Below are positions 44,386 through 56,139 of a stretch of 64,000 bases of DNA, piece by piece. Under the pieces are notes generated by a model, which was not told where the DNA came from, ran no database searches, and worked only from the letters and a program-made list of their open reading frames with translations. The first letter of the stretch is position 1, and every line of letters starts with the position of its first letter. This DNA is from Russula earlei (lineage: Eukaryota; Basidiomycota; Agaricomycetes; Russulales; Russulaceae): positions 1-64,000 of the forward strand of contig JAGFNK010000058.1 in the NCBI GenBank assembly GCA_025769875.1, read 5' to 3'. The translations under genes and the position numbers were made by a program.

Positions 44386-47300
44386 GTGCGTTCGCTGTTT
44401 GCTACCGCTCGAGTGGTGATTTGCTGGGCTCGTGATCAGCCACTCTGACGGCCCACTGGATGCGAAGCGTCTGGGAGACGTTAGCGGTCACACTTTTCCT
44501 TGCCGAGCTTGGTGATTTTCGCTTGTTAGGAGTGATACATTCCCCATACTTCACTATTGATCTGGCTCCTTCTCTCCTCCGTTTCTGTGTTGTTCAATGT
44601 ATCACCTGGCATAGATCATCCACGACAAGGAATACATCACCTAAGGTGTGGTGGAACAACATTGGTTTGTGTTTTCCAGTGCGGCACGGGTTCCGAGTAA
44701 GTCACTGACTATCTCTCTGCTTCTTTAGTCCTTTCTGCCGCAAATCTATCTATTTGAAGTTGATCCACAATCATCCGTTCTCATCGTTGTGTGCTTTGTC
44801 CTTAGTATGCGTATGCACTGCTAAGTGACTTGTCTCAATGCCGATTTCTAACATCTTACGCTCGTCATCTTTCTCCTCTCCTTCATGCATTTGTTCAAGC
44901 GTTGTAGTGGCTGACCGCGTAGTCACGCGCGCATGCGGGAATCGCCTCCTTTTCTTTCGTTCTTCATCGCGTACTGTTACCCCTCTGCTCTCGCCCGGTC
45001 TCGACTCCCTTTCTTTCACCGATCTTCTGCCTTAGTTGTCGTTTCTGCACATGTTACCCTCTGGAATTAGATCCAAGCTTTCGTATTCCTTTTCCCCTCT
45101 GACTGCCTCAAGAAGTCCCCATCGTGCCAGCTTCCCACTTCTCGCCGGGTTCTCACTTGCTCTCCTCTTTCTCGGGTCAAGCAAGCCTTATGATCTCACC
45201 CGCGCATTGTAAGGCGGGCCTCGGTTCTGTATGGGAAACCGAACGTTCCACTCGGAGCACGATAGGCTGCGTTGGGTGCGGAATGATATGAGTGTTCGCC
45301 CCAGGGGAAGGGGGAGAAGTAGAGGAGGGACGAGAACGGATCACGAGAACAAGCGCAATTGGACGAGAGAACTAAACGAGTGACGAATGCGAGCTTTTAT
45401 TTCGAGTACTATCTGCTTTATGCTTACATACATGTTGTAGTACCCACAGATTGATAATGAAAGAGCTGATAAAGGAAGGCGAATTAAATATAAGAGCAAC
45501 GCACATGGCGGAGCTGTGATCGTGACCGTCGGGGTTGGGCAAGATGCCTTGCACAAGTGGCTGCGCGCTCGAAGTCGGACGTTCGGTTTCACCTGCAGAT
45601 CCGAGGCTCGCCTTACACTTGCGGAGGTGGGGGGATTTGACTGTCCCCGGTCAAACATTTGAAAACAAATGGTTCGAGTGTTGCACGGCCGAGCTGTAGT
45701 CGGAATGGTGTAGGCGTGGGGGGGGGGAGTGAGCTGATGCTGAAGGAGGTGGTGTGTTGGTGCGCTCAGCAATGTTGTCTCGCTCGAACATGTGGCGTCC
45801 AAGGGGCAGGAGACGGCGTAGTTGTCGTCGCGTTGACGGTGCTGCGTGTTCTCTCGACTTCGTCGTCTTGCTTGCTACGTGGCAGTGATACGGGGCGTCG
45901 TTGACGTTGCTGCTATCACCGCTATCGCTGATAGGGAGTTGACTTAGAGGAAGGGGGTGGGGCGTGGGCGTGATGGAGATGAAGGATGTTGGGGGTGGTG
46001 GGTATGACTTGTGTGGTCTGAGTGCTGCTGTCTTGCAGTCGTGGCGACGAGGTCTCCACTACATGCGACGATAGCACGTACGGACGATGGCGCGCGAGCG
46101 GACAGGGAGGCAGTGGAAGAGGTGGCATGGGGCGCGATGATAGTTCGACGGCGTCTCATTGGGTGGCAGCGTGGCGGTGGCTTCTATTCCTTCCATGAGG
46201 ACATATGGCTGAGCTCCAGTTCGGGTCTCTGGTCGTGGCCAGCAATGGGATGGGGAGGTCGTGACAGTGCCAGTTGCGCTGAGACGGTGGTATCAGGTGA
46301 GCCAAAACATCTGAGGCTGGCAGTGCTGAGACGATGGCGGCGGGACAGCTACGACGGCGGGCAAGATTAGGGGATGGGACGAGCGCAGCTGGTGTGACCA
46401 AGACTGATACCGCAAGGCTCGGAGGCGGTCGAGTTACCAGGAGGCCCCGCGGGTATGATGTGTGAAGTGGCAGCAAACGACCGTGAATGAGCCGGCCCAG
46501 TAGCGAGGTTACAGCGAATGTGTATATAAACGACTTGGGTCGAGCAAAGAGAACCCAAGTCGAATCTTTTGTAACCAAGTGTTCCTGCGTCCTTTCTCTC
46601 CCTCTCAATTCCTCTCAATCTGTGTATCCCTGCCCCACATGTGAACACATTCACACTCAAGTTAACATTTATCTGTGTTTGAAAGGAATTGCAGAGTTGA
46701 TGTTGATATTGAAGACCCAAACATACAATGTACTTATCATTTTAGGAGCATGACATCAGTGCAAAATTCCGCCAACTGCCATTAACGAAGCTGAGCTAAG
46801 AGAGCAGGGGCCGATGGACCTGGGGTGATGGTGGGCGAAGTAGTGACGGCGGTGAGTGAGGCTGAGGTGGTGGTGACAAGTGAAACTGGGGTGGCTGGGA
46901 TAGGAGCTGGACCGACGGTGGACGGGGCTTCGGCGACGATCGAGGGCGTGGACGTAGTAGCAGCGGTGATGACAACGAGTGTGGTGGACAGTGCAACAGT
47001 GGTGATGGGGACAGCTGTGGGGAATCCTTCTGTTACTTTGGGCAACCTGTGGCTTCGACTTCGAGGCTGCTGGACGAGAAGGCAATGGGTGTATTGTTTG
47101 CATAACAAAGCACTTCATCTGCATCGTACACTTGGTCTGAACATTAGGGTGGTTGACGATAAAGTAAGAGAGGAGCACCTCATGATCCTCTGGGTGAAAG
47201 CCGTGCCAAAACCAGATGGGCTCTCTTGGTCACGCAGTACATGTCATGCACTGGCTAGCTTAGGTCATGGGACCCCTGATAATACTAAACCATATCTTCT

Positions 47301-47607
47301 CTGCTGTCGTGGGGATACCTTGCGATTGTTGAACGAATCGAGAAATATTATCTTTAGCGCCCCAGATCGGCATTTCGTTAAGGTACGCCAGCGGGAATGG
47401 ACAAGAGACGAAGGAATGTCAGCAGCAGGCTGACTAATAGGCCAAGGTGGCGGTATTGCAATGGCAGCGGTGGACTGGCTGAAAGGCGGGTGTGCAGTCA
47501 GAATGGCTAGCAGTACGCGACAGACAAAGCAGGGTAGCGGGTAGGTGTAACGGTATGTGCGGGCAGCTGTTTGACGCGCTTTTTAGCTCCGCCTGAAAGC
47601 GCGTCCG
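44386..47607. other. Long intergenic stretch upstream of POL1
   Basis: 44386-44830 is the 3' arm of the metalloprotease duplication. Beyond it I recognise no gene. A TATATAAA-type sequence near 46511 followed by pyrimidine-rich DNA resembles an LTR promoter, but I found no matching ends. 46780-47100 has a repetitive gtg/gcg-rich texture with Thr/Ser/Pro-rich spurious minus-strand frames that could be a retrotransposon gag remnant. An open frame of about 200 codons at 46825-47433 on the plus strand has no recognisable motif and an abrupt composition change midway; I do not call it a gene. Confidence 0.4.
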
Positions 47608-47608
47608 C

Positions 47609-47614
47609 ACGCGT
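47609..47614. promoter_or_regulatory. MluI cell-cycle box (ACGCGT) upstream of POL1
   Basis: ACGCGT lies 98 bp before the POL1 start codon, with related ACGCGC sequences nearby (about 47574 and 47654). In yeasts this element binds MBF and drives G1/S expression of replication genes, including POL1. Conservation of the element here is an inference from position and sequence. Confidence 0.55.
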
Positions 47615-47711
47615 CCACGGTGCCAGTGCCAGTGGCAATCAACTTTAGTCTACACGCGCATCGCACGATCCCTCTCTTATTCCTCCATCCTCGACCTGTG
47701 CATTATAACAA

Positions 47712-50700
47712 ATGGCAGACCGCTCGCGCAGAGACCGTCAGGCAAAGCCAGATAAATTCGTCGCGCTCCGGCTAGCGCGACAAGGGGTTCGGCGAGATTG
47801 GAAGGTCCGTTGCAACCGTATACGTGATTACTCGCGACACTCAGACACTTCCGATCCCTCGGTTCTCAATCCTCAGGGAGAGGAGGCAGAGATATATGAT
47901 GAGGTCACAGAGGACCAATATAAGAGCGTCGTACAGGGCCGTTTAGCCAAAGATGACTTCGTAGTTGACGACGGCGTCGGGGATTACCTTGACAATGGCA
48001 TGGACGACTGGGGAAATGATGACGCGCAGGAACGCTCAGATGATGAGGCGGCCATGTACAGAACTAGTACGTCATTCTACGACGTCTCGTATTTAACTCT
48101 CTGCATGATACCCCTCTGTTACACAGCCAAACCGAGCAGAGTCAAACCCAAGGCACAAAAAAACATCAAGCCGCCACCTCCACAAGTGACTTCGCTCAGT
48201 GCCTATCGCTCGGCTGTGTCGAAGGAGCAGGAGGACGCGTTCATGTCAGGGCTTCTTGGTGACTGGGACGTGTCTCATACGCTGGCTGCCTCCAAAGCGA
48301 ATCCCCGAACGGGGAAGCGGAAGCCCTCGCCGGATTATTGCTATAATGATCGCACTTCCTCCCCTGGGCCTTCCACAGGCCAAAGGACTGCGTACAGCCG
48401 CGGTGGCCAGTATAGACATCGAGAGCCGTACGCGGACACTTCCTCAGATGGTCCTCCCTCGGACGGCTTCGACGTCATGGGTGACTTATCTTCAGATGAT
48501 GGCCTAATCACGAGTCCGAAGAAAAAGGTCAGGACGGAAGCCAAGGAAATCGCGCCTGCGATCGAAAAGATGGGTACTATGGATGTTGCGGGGCATATCA
48601 GCGCCCATGAAAAAGACGATTATCACATATTCGACGATATTCCTATGGATGATCTGATGGAGACTGAGAAACCTGTTCTCCCAATCAAGGGAGAGCTAGT
48701 GGACGCGATGATGCCAAAGGCTACTGGAAACAGCGCCGCCATCAAGGAGGAGAGGCTGTCCTGGCTTTCTGTCTACGACTCGCTAAGTGTGAAAACGGAT
48801 GAGAACTTTGGCAAACTCGGCAGCGCGGCCGCCGCGGTGTCTTCGTCCTCCGCACACGCCGCTACGATTTCTACGCTTGAAGAGGACGGCTCATTTCGCT
48901 TCTTCTGGATTGATTACCTTGAACATGAGGGCATGCTCTACTTTGTTGGAAAGACCCTCGACAAGAAGACGAGCTCATACGTTTCCTGCTGTGTAACTGT
49001 ATCAAATTTGCAGCGCAACTTGTTTGTTCTCCCGCGCCAGCACCAACTCGATGAAGAAGGTTGCGAGACGGATATTGTCCCAGACATGCAGGCAGTATGG
49101 AAAGACTTCGACCAGGTCCGCAAAAAGGCAGGCATAAAAAGCTGGAAGGCAAAATTCGTAAAGCGAAGATACGCGTTTGGTGAGCCTGATGTCCCTCGGG
49201 AGGAGGCGCAGTGGCTAAAAGTCGTCTACGGGTTTGAGGGTATGTTTTCCAGCTTGGTCTGGATTTCTGTGCTTAATAAGTAGTCTGCTTTCAGAGCCCC
49301 AGATTCCTGCAAATGTCACTAGCCCTACTTTCTCTCGGATATTCGGAACCAATACGAGCGCGTTTGAACTTCTTGTCTTGAAACGCAAGATCATGGGACC
49401 ATGTTGGCTCCAGATAAAGAAGCCCCATGTTGAATACAAAGGGGTATGTTCCTCAACATGTACATAGGATAATTGTTCAGATCCCGCGTAGGTTTCTTGG
49501 TGCAAGTTCGAGGTGACAGTGGCGGACCCGAAAGATATCAATCCTTTTGCGGAGACGGACCCAAACGCCCCGAAGGACATTCCTCCCCTCACCATTGCAA
49601 GCCTAAGCATTCGTACCGTTGTCAATCATCAGGAGAACATCCGGGAGATTGTTTGTGCAACTGCTAGGATATGGTCGAACAGTATGTAGACTCCCACCCC
49701 TTAAAAATGAGGTAAACCTTGTCATCATCTCTTACAGCTCAAATCGATGACCCAACACCCCCCGAGTCTCTACCGTGCACGGTACATACCCTTGTCCGAC
49801 CTTTGGGGCGCTTTCCCCCCGGTTTCGAAGCAAAAGTAAAGTCTAATGCGAAAGGCTTGATTTCCCCGATGAGTAATGAACGGATGCTCCTCAACAGTCT
49901 CTTAGGTTTGGTAATTTTGCGACTTGTCGGTTCTCACTCACCGATATGATATTTCTAGTAACGTTACACAAGGCTGACCCTGATATCGTTGTTGGGCATG
50001 ACTTCCTTGGGGTTTCTTTGGACATTCTCCTCCACCGGATGAGACAGTTAAAGGCCGATCATTGGTCCCGCATCGGTCGATTCCGTCGTACAAAATGGCC
50101 AGGAATTGGTCGGCAGGGAACCAACCTTCGCTTTCTGAACGGCCGTCTACTTTGTGATCTTGCTTCGGATGGCGCCAAGAGCATGATATCCTCGACGACA
50201 TGGTCCCTAACGGAGATGTGTGCCACACATCTCAAGAGCATCAGAGATGACATAGACGCAGAAGACACTCCCAATTATTTCGATGACAGTGTCAGCACCC
50301 CAGACCGATTGATCACATTCGTGCGACACTGCGAATTAGATGCACATTACCAGATGGCCATCGCGGCCAAGGTGCAGATTTTGCCTTTGACACGACAACT
50401 CACCAACTTGGCAGGCAATTCTTGGTGCGTAATACCTCCACAGATGCACTCAAAGACGCTCAGACTGCTCATCACAGGAACAAGACGCTTAATGGCGGGC
50501 GCGCGGAACGCAACGAGTACATCCTTTTGCATGAGTTCCATCGTTTGAAGTACATATGCCCGGACAAACAGTGGGGAAAGAAGGCCACTCCGCTCAAAGT
50601 TGAGCCAGAAGGGGATGGCGAGGGCGGCGAAATCAAGACATCTAAAGGCAAGAGGGACAAGTACAAGGGTGGTCTAGTCTTTGAACCGAAGCGTGGCTTG

Positions 50701-52903
50701 TGGGATAAGTTTATCCTGGTCATGGATTTCAATTCTTTGTATCCAAGTATCATCCAGGAGTACAACATCGACTTCACCACTGTGGAACTGCAGGATTCAG
50801 ACGTGCGTTGATACACCCGTGCTATTATATGGGCTGAGGGCATTCCTTTAGGATGATAAAATCCCTGAGCCACCGGCAACGGAGGTATCGCAAGGAGTAC
50901 TGCCACGTCTTATTGCAACCCTAGTAGGCCGGCGAAGGCAAGTCAAGTCTCTCATGAAGGATCGGTCACTCTCGCCCGCGAAGTTGCTGCAAGTATGTCA
51001 CCTCCCCTTTTGGGGCCGGTCATGTTGACTAACCAAGTCATAGTATGATATCAAGCAGCAAGCGCTCAAACTTACTGCGAACTCTATGTATGGCTGCCTC
51101 GGCTTTGAATACTCGCGGTTCTACGCCAAACCACTCGCGGCTCTGACAACGTTCAAAGGTCGCGAAATTTTGACACATACGCGCGAGTTGGCAGAAAGCC
51201 TACAGCTAGATGTGAGACATTCGAGCCGGCCTTTTGTACGTTGCTGAAATTGGGCCGTAGGTCATCTACGGAGACACCGATTCCGTCTTCGTCAATTCTA
51301 ATGTCACGGAACTTTCGGAGGCCCTCAAGATCTCAGCGGAGTTGAAGAAGGCCGTCAATGATCGTTACAAGCTCCTCGAAATCGACCTTGACGGTGTCTT
51401 CCAACGGCTGCTTCTGCTCCAAAAGAAAAAGTATGCAGCCGTCAAGGTCGAAGATGGCTTCAGAACCTCGACGGAGGTCAAAGGTCTCGATATGAAGCGC
51501 CGCGAGTTCAGCGCACTGTCAAAGACGATTTCTCAGTACGTGCTGGATCAGATCCTTTCTGGCGAGGCCACGGAGATCGTCGTCGAGCGCATCCACGAGT
51601 ATCTCGCCACCATCGGGGAGGATGTGCGCGGTGGCAAGATCAACGTTGACGAGTTCATCATCTACAAACGACTGAGCAAGAACCCGGAGGACTATCCCGA
51701 CGCGAAGAACCTGCCTCACGTGCAAGTTGCGCTCCGAATGAAGGCGCGCAACGTCGCTGTGCGAGCAGGCGACGTCATTCCGTACATCTTCTGCTGTGGC
51801 AAGGGGGACGAAACGGGAAGCGTCGTGCAGGCAGAGCGCGCGAGACATCCAGATGAGCTTCGCAAGGCCGGGTCCGGGTTCGAGACTGGTGAATACCGAT
51901 GCCCATCATGCGTCGTCGTTGTTCATTCAGGTCGTGTTTTCTACAGATTACGAGTATTACCTCGTACATCAGATCCTGCCGCCGATTGAGCGTCTTTGCG
52001 ATCCGATAGAGGGGACGGACCGGGCTCGTCTTGCCGAGTGTTTGGGTACGTCCACCCCGGGCATGCGGCTGAGCCTTCCTGTCTGACACTGTGGAAGGTC
52101 TTGACCCGGGACGCCACCGATCTACGACTTCTAATGAGGTTGAGGAACGGCGTTTCAGTGCGCTTGAGTCACAGTTACCTGACAGCGAGCGTTACAAGGA
52201 TGCGGTGCCGTTCGTTGTGCGTTGCCGCGCTTGCGAATGTAGTGTTGCCTTCGCTCCCGTGACGAATAAAGCCGTGCGTTTATCTTTCCCCCCGCCAGCT
52301 GCTCGATGAACACTCATTGGAATCCTCACGTCCCAACCCATTTAGGAATCCTTGGTCAAGTCCATAGGCGCGACGTGTCCTATGTGCAATAAAATTTTTG
52401 GGACAGCGAGCTTGCAGATTCAACTCGAGCGCCAGATACGGGAGCACATTCACAGGTACTATGAGGGCTGGACCGTTTGCGACGACCCAACTTGCGGAAA
52501 CCGTGCGCGCATGATGGGCGTGTATGGGCGAAGATGCCTGAAAGACTGGTGCCGTGGATCAGTCTCGTTTGAAGTGAGTACCCCACTCCATATTTCTGGT
52601 AGGTTCGAAAGCAGACTTGATGGTTCGTATCCAGTACTCGGATGCGATGCTTTACAACCAGCTATGCTATTTCCTATACCTCTTCGATATAGAGAAGGCG
52701 AAAGCATCCCGCCAAGGTATGTCACGGTCTTAACGATAGATCACAACTAGTGAGACTTCAAATTCTCAGATGAGATGCTCGCGTTGGCGGCGAACCACGG
52801 CGAATTTCTTCACAGAATGCGGCAGACCGTGGAAAAATATCTAGAACACAATGGTCGGCGCTGGGTGGACATGAGCGGTTTGTTTTCTTTCATGAAGCTC
52901 TGA
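47712..52903 (+). CDS. POL1: DNA polymerase alpha catalytic subunit
   Basis: Family-B polymerase that extends RNA primers made by primase at origins and lagging strands. Start [20 protein letters not shown], then the conserved N-terminal [20 protein letters not shown]. The exonuclease-like domain ([11 protein letters not shown]) follows. Palm motifs are [36 protein letters not shown] and [12 protein letters not shown], with both catalytic Asp present. The C-terminal zinc modules have CRACEC and CPMCNK, then [14 protein letters not shown] and CLKDWC. The last exon ends [15 protein letters not shown] at 52903. About ten introns, all GT-AG as far as I placed them (for example about 50426-50475 before [14 protein letters not shown]). 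No frame break was found, unlike several neighbours. It is convergent with the flavin reductase gene, stops 124 bp apart. Confidence 0.97.
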
Positions 52904-53027
52904 GTAGTGAGCTTTTATATGTCTTGACCTTGTTGTATGGACAAAAGCATTTGTACACATATCCCTCCACTATCCACAGTCAAGGTCACCACGCTGTTCA
53001 CAATTCATAAAATAACGCGCCCATTTT

Positions 53028-53866
53028 TCAGCTGTTAGTCATATTCAAAGGCAACTTTTCTTCAGTAGTTGTGTAACTTCGGCGATGATACACGAGAGGC
53101 AATGTTCGAATGGCATCGTCGCCTCCTACAGCCGTCGCTTGAGGGCACATCTTCGACGCGCAATACTTGAGCGATAAATAACTCAGACTCGACACCACCC
53201 CCTTGAGCACCATCGCCCGATTTCCTCTGACATGTTCCGCGACTGGTCCCCCAATGCAGTAAGGTCGTTCAACGGCCACGGAGCACCGACGACTCTACAT
53301 GATAGCGCGCCGAGACTACCATGAAGTATGGGAAGGCCATCACGGGAGAGCGACCACTCGATGTCGGCGTCCTCGAAGGGGCGTGCATGAAGGTCCGGTC
53401 GCGAGAAGAGGGTGGCAGCGCGCGCTTGAGGCGCAGCGAGGAGGTTGATCACCATGTGCGCCGTAGGTGAGGAAGGCGCCGCTGCCACTGCCGAGGCCCG
53501 GGCGAGGTCAGCGAGGGTGGTGGCCATACGCGACGGCAGACGCAGCGAGAAGGCGACGAGATGATGTGGCGCCATTGAGATGGGCGTGAAAGAGGACAGC
53601 GTCGCGCCGTGGAAAGGTGACCGTGACGGAGTGGACGACGACGACGACGACGACGACGACTGCGCGGAGTACGAGGTCGTGGGCGACGGCGCTGCCTGTG
53701 GGTTTGGCCGGGGCATGAAGGACGTCACGACTGCAACTGGCTGAGCGGTCTCGCGGAGAAGCGCGCGCATTTTGTGGGAGAGACCGTGCGCATTGCACTT
53801 GTTGTTGGAGAGATCAGAGGAAGACCAACGCTTCGCGGTTGCGAGTGCGAGCGCTGAACGGGACAT
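53028..53866 (-). CDS. Flavin reductase-like FMN-binding domain protein, probably mitochondrial
   Basis: Split-barrel flavin reductase/FMN-binding domain. Start at 53866 (MSRSALALATAKRWSSS) looks like a mitochondrial presequence. The domain shows RETAQPVAVVTSF, HGATLSSFTPISMAPHHLVA, FSLRLPSRMATTLAD, HMVINLLAAPQ, LHGSLGALSCRVVG and PLNDLTALGD. The C-terminal part is ESELFIAQVLRVEDV and then PLVYHRRSYTTTE, each in a different frame, so two +1 shifts are needed at about 53198-53206 and 53131-53136. An intron at the first shift is possible but I cannot place one. A (GAC)n microsatellite at about 53633-53660 encodes a run of Ser. It may reduce or bind FMN; the partner is unknown. Confidence 0.75.
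53633..53660. repeat. GAC/GTC trinucleotide microsatellite in flavin reductase gene
   Basis: About nine consecutive gac triplets on the plus strand encode a serine run in a linker between the presequence region and the FMN-binding core. Confidence 0.9.
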
Positions 53867-54218
53867 AGCTGAAGCGGTTTGCTCGCCATCGGAGAACGGC
53901 ACAGATTGATGTTTGTACTTGTTAGGAGATGTGTAACGTGAAATCAGATCTACGCATGGTGCTCGACTCGATACCTTGCCGAATAAATCAGCGTTATCAA
54001 TACACACCGCAAATGGATCTGATGGGCGTTCGAGGTCGTGGCAGTTGCATGGTTGATTGATTGACCACCACAGACACACACCCGACACGCCTCATGTCAC
54101 GTGGTGGTAGCGAAACCAGTTATGCTTTGGCAGTTCGTGTTGTTGAACGTGTAACTGTACGACCACGCCACGACCCTTGAATGTTGACGAAGTCATGTTC
54201 TTCCCTTTCACGTTCACT
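53867..54218. promoter_or_regulatory. Divergent promoter region between flavin reductase and membrane-protein genes
   Basis: 352 bp separate two start codons facing away from each other. No sequence element could be identified with confidence. Confidence 0.35.
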
Positions 54219-55820
54219 ATGTCTGTACCTGGTATCATAAATCCCTTTAGTTCATACTCGGCCAGCGGCACCGGGGTTTCTCGTGTTCCTGTAATCACCA
54301 ACAGCCTACAAGAAAAACAACGGCTCTCTCAACGTCGCCCACATCCGTCTACTCTGTCACCGCCGCCACTTCTTGTGCGGAAGAGGGGGTGGCAGCCTTC
54401 CAGCCCAGAACCAAGCCCCGCGGCCGCCGTTACGGCATCCACCAGAGGCTATGTCAACATCCGTCCCAAGTATCGTGACTTTACCGTAACACCGGAGGCA
54501 AGGGAGGAGGAGGAGGGTGCAGAAATGACAACTGGTAAGTGCTTCTGCAGTGCCGATTGCGCATACATCCTATCATTTCGACGTTCGAAATCGCGCCCCT
54601 AAATGCGCGTCTTTTTACGAACCCGTCGTGATCACAAAAAAGGCATGTGGCGATGTGCGCCCATGCTTTTTGCTCATGGCCTCCATGGGCACGCGGTGCA
54701 TGCTCTTCACCCTCATTTATAGTCTCTCACTCCTCTGGGGAGGTTTCATTCTTATGCTCGCCTTCTTTCATGCCCGTATAGATCTTCCGCCTGCCAAGCG
54801 ACGGCGCACATTTGCGGGCACCATCGTTTCAAGTGCTGTGAATGCAGCCCTTATCGGCACTGCTGTTGGTCTCACCGTCTTTCGTCTGTACGTCCTTCTA
54901 TCTACATCCACAGCTGCGAAACACTGTGACTTAATTTCCAACGCCAGATGGAGGGATCGGGGGAAGGCTCCCGAGCTGGAACCTCCACCATATGAACAGG
55001 GGGACTGGGTCCCGCCTGCGGTGAGTATTGTCCTTAACCCTTCATCATGCCTTCTGAACATGCTCCTGCGCAATAGCCCAAGGAATCTACTCCTACCACC
55101 ATCACTACTCCCCCTCACATAAAAAAGAAATCTCGCAGTGCTCCTGACACGATGCGGCGGGGAGGGGCTCGACATCGGAGAGAGCGAACTCACCCGAAAA
55201 TTCCTATGATCCCCACTCAGCTCAGCCGCCATTCATCACCGCACCGTCCTACTACCAATTCTGGATCCGATTTTAATGGCCAACTGGATCAAGAAGATGA
55301 CTTTGAAAATAGGGTATGCATTGTCATCCATTCATGCATTGCATTGATTATCGCCTGTTAGATGGACTGGATGGGTGGCCGCCTTGCTCAGCTCATCGCG
55401 GACGGCAAAAAGGCACTCGGTAAAGAAGTTGTCGTCATGTCTGAGGTACAGGACGACGAGGAGGACGACGGGGATGGAAACTGGGAGGAAGAAATTGATC
55501 CCGACGCCCCGGTTGGCGATGCATCGCGATCAGGCTCCGTCCGCCGCAGGCACCAACTCCAAGCTCGCGGTACTGCTTCCTCTTCTTCATACTTTTCACC
55601 CCCTCCCACGGTGCCCCTCCGCCAACAACAGTTCTCAACTGCTCATTTATCAAATTCCTGTTCTGCGATCCCAGTTCCTGGACATGCCACCCATGCCACC
55701 TCTCCCGATGTCACGCGGTTATCTTCCAGCTTTCGCGAGGACGAGTATCATTGGCAAAGTCCTGAACTGCGTGAGACCATGGAGCGTGCAAGAGCAGCAT
55801 ACCTTCGGAATCGCCAATAG
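54219..55820 (+). CDS. Single-pass membrane protein, basidiomycete-type, function unknown
   Basis: Not a recognised family. Exons give MSVPGIINPFSSYSASGTG, a Pro/Ser-rich region with YVNIRPKYRDFTVTPEA, a basic patch LPPAKRRRTFAGT, one membrane helix (IVSSAVNAALIGTAVGLTVF), then WRDRGKAPELEPPPYEQGD, and after further introns RMDWMGGRLAQLIADGKKAL with GKEVVVMSEV, an acidic stretch DDEEDDGDGNWEEE, and a Ser/Pro/Gln-rich tail ending ERARAAYLRNRQ. The PPKR-type basic patch right before the helix and PPPY after it could be sorting or WW-binding motifs, but that is speculation. Exact exon joints around 54530-54780 and 55020-55130 are approximate. Confidence 0.65.
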
Positions 55821-56139
55821 CAATCCGTTTTTTCTAGGGCGTGTTTTTCATGGGATGTAAGAAATACATGGATGACTGTCTTACCTGTTTACATTTTTCT
55901 GTGTAATGCCACGTCGCAAAGGGGTATCATTATCCATTCACTTGTCATTGGCCGTATCGATGGTCATGTCGCCATACCATTTTCCGAACAACTCGACTAC
56001 ACAGCTTGCTACTAACTACGGTCCGCGCTTCCCCGGTTCCTGTAATTCACTCTTTCCCCATCACACCCAGTCTCGTCTGGATCCTGGGGCCTTTCACGGT
56101 TTCAACTCCCACGTGTAACTAAACTTCCAATCCCCATCC
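55821..56139. other. Intergenic region before the TBC gene
   Basis: About 320 bp with no recognisable feature other than being the presumed promoter of the downstream gene. Confidence 0.4.

Noticed and set aside
46780..47433. Possible gene of about 200 codons upstream of POL1
   Set aside because: Low-complexity first half, no motif, no splice support and an overlapping Thr/Pro-rich frame on the other strand; at best a retrotransposon remnant.
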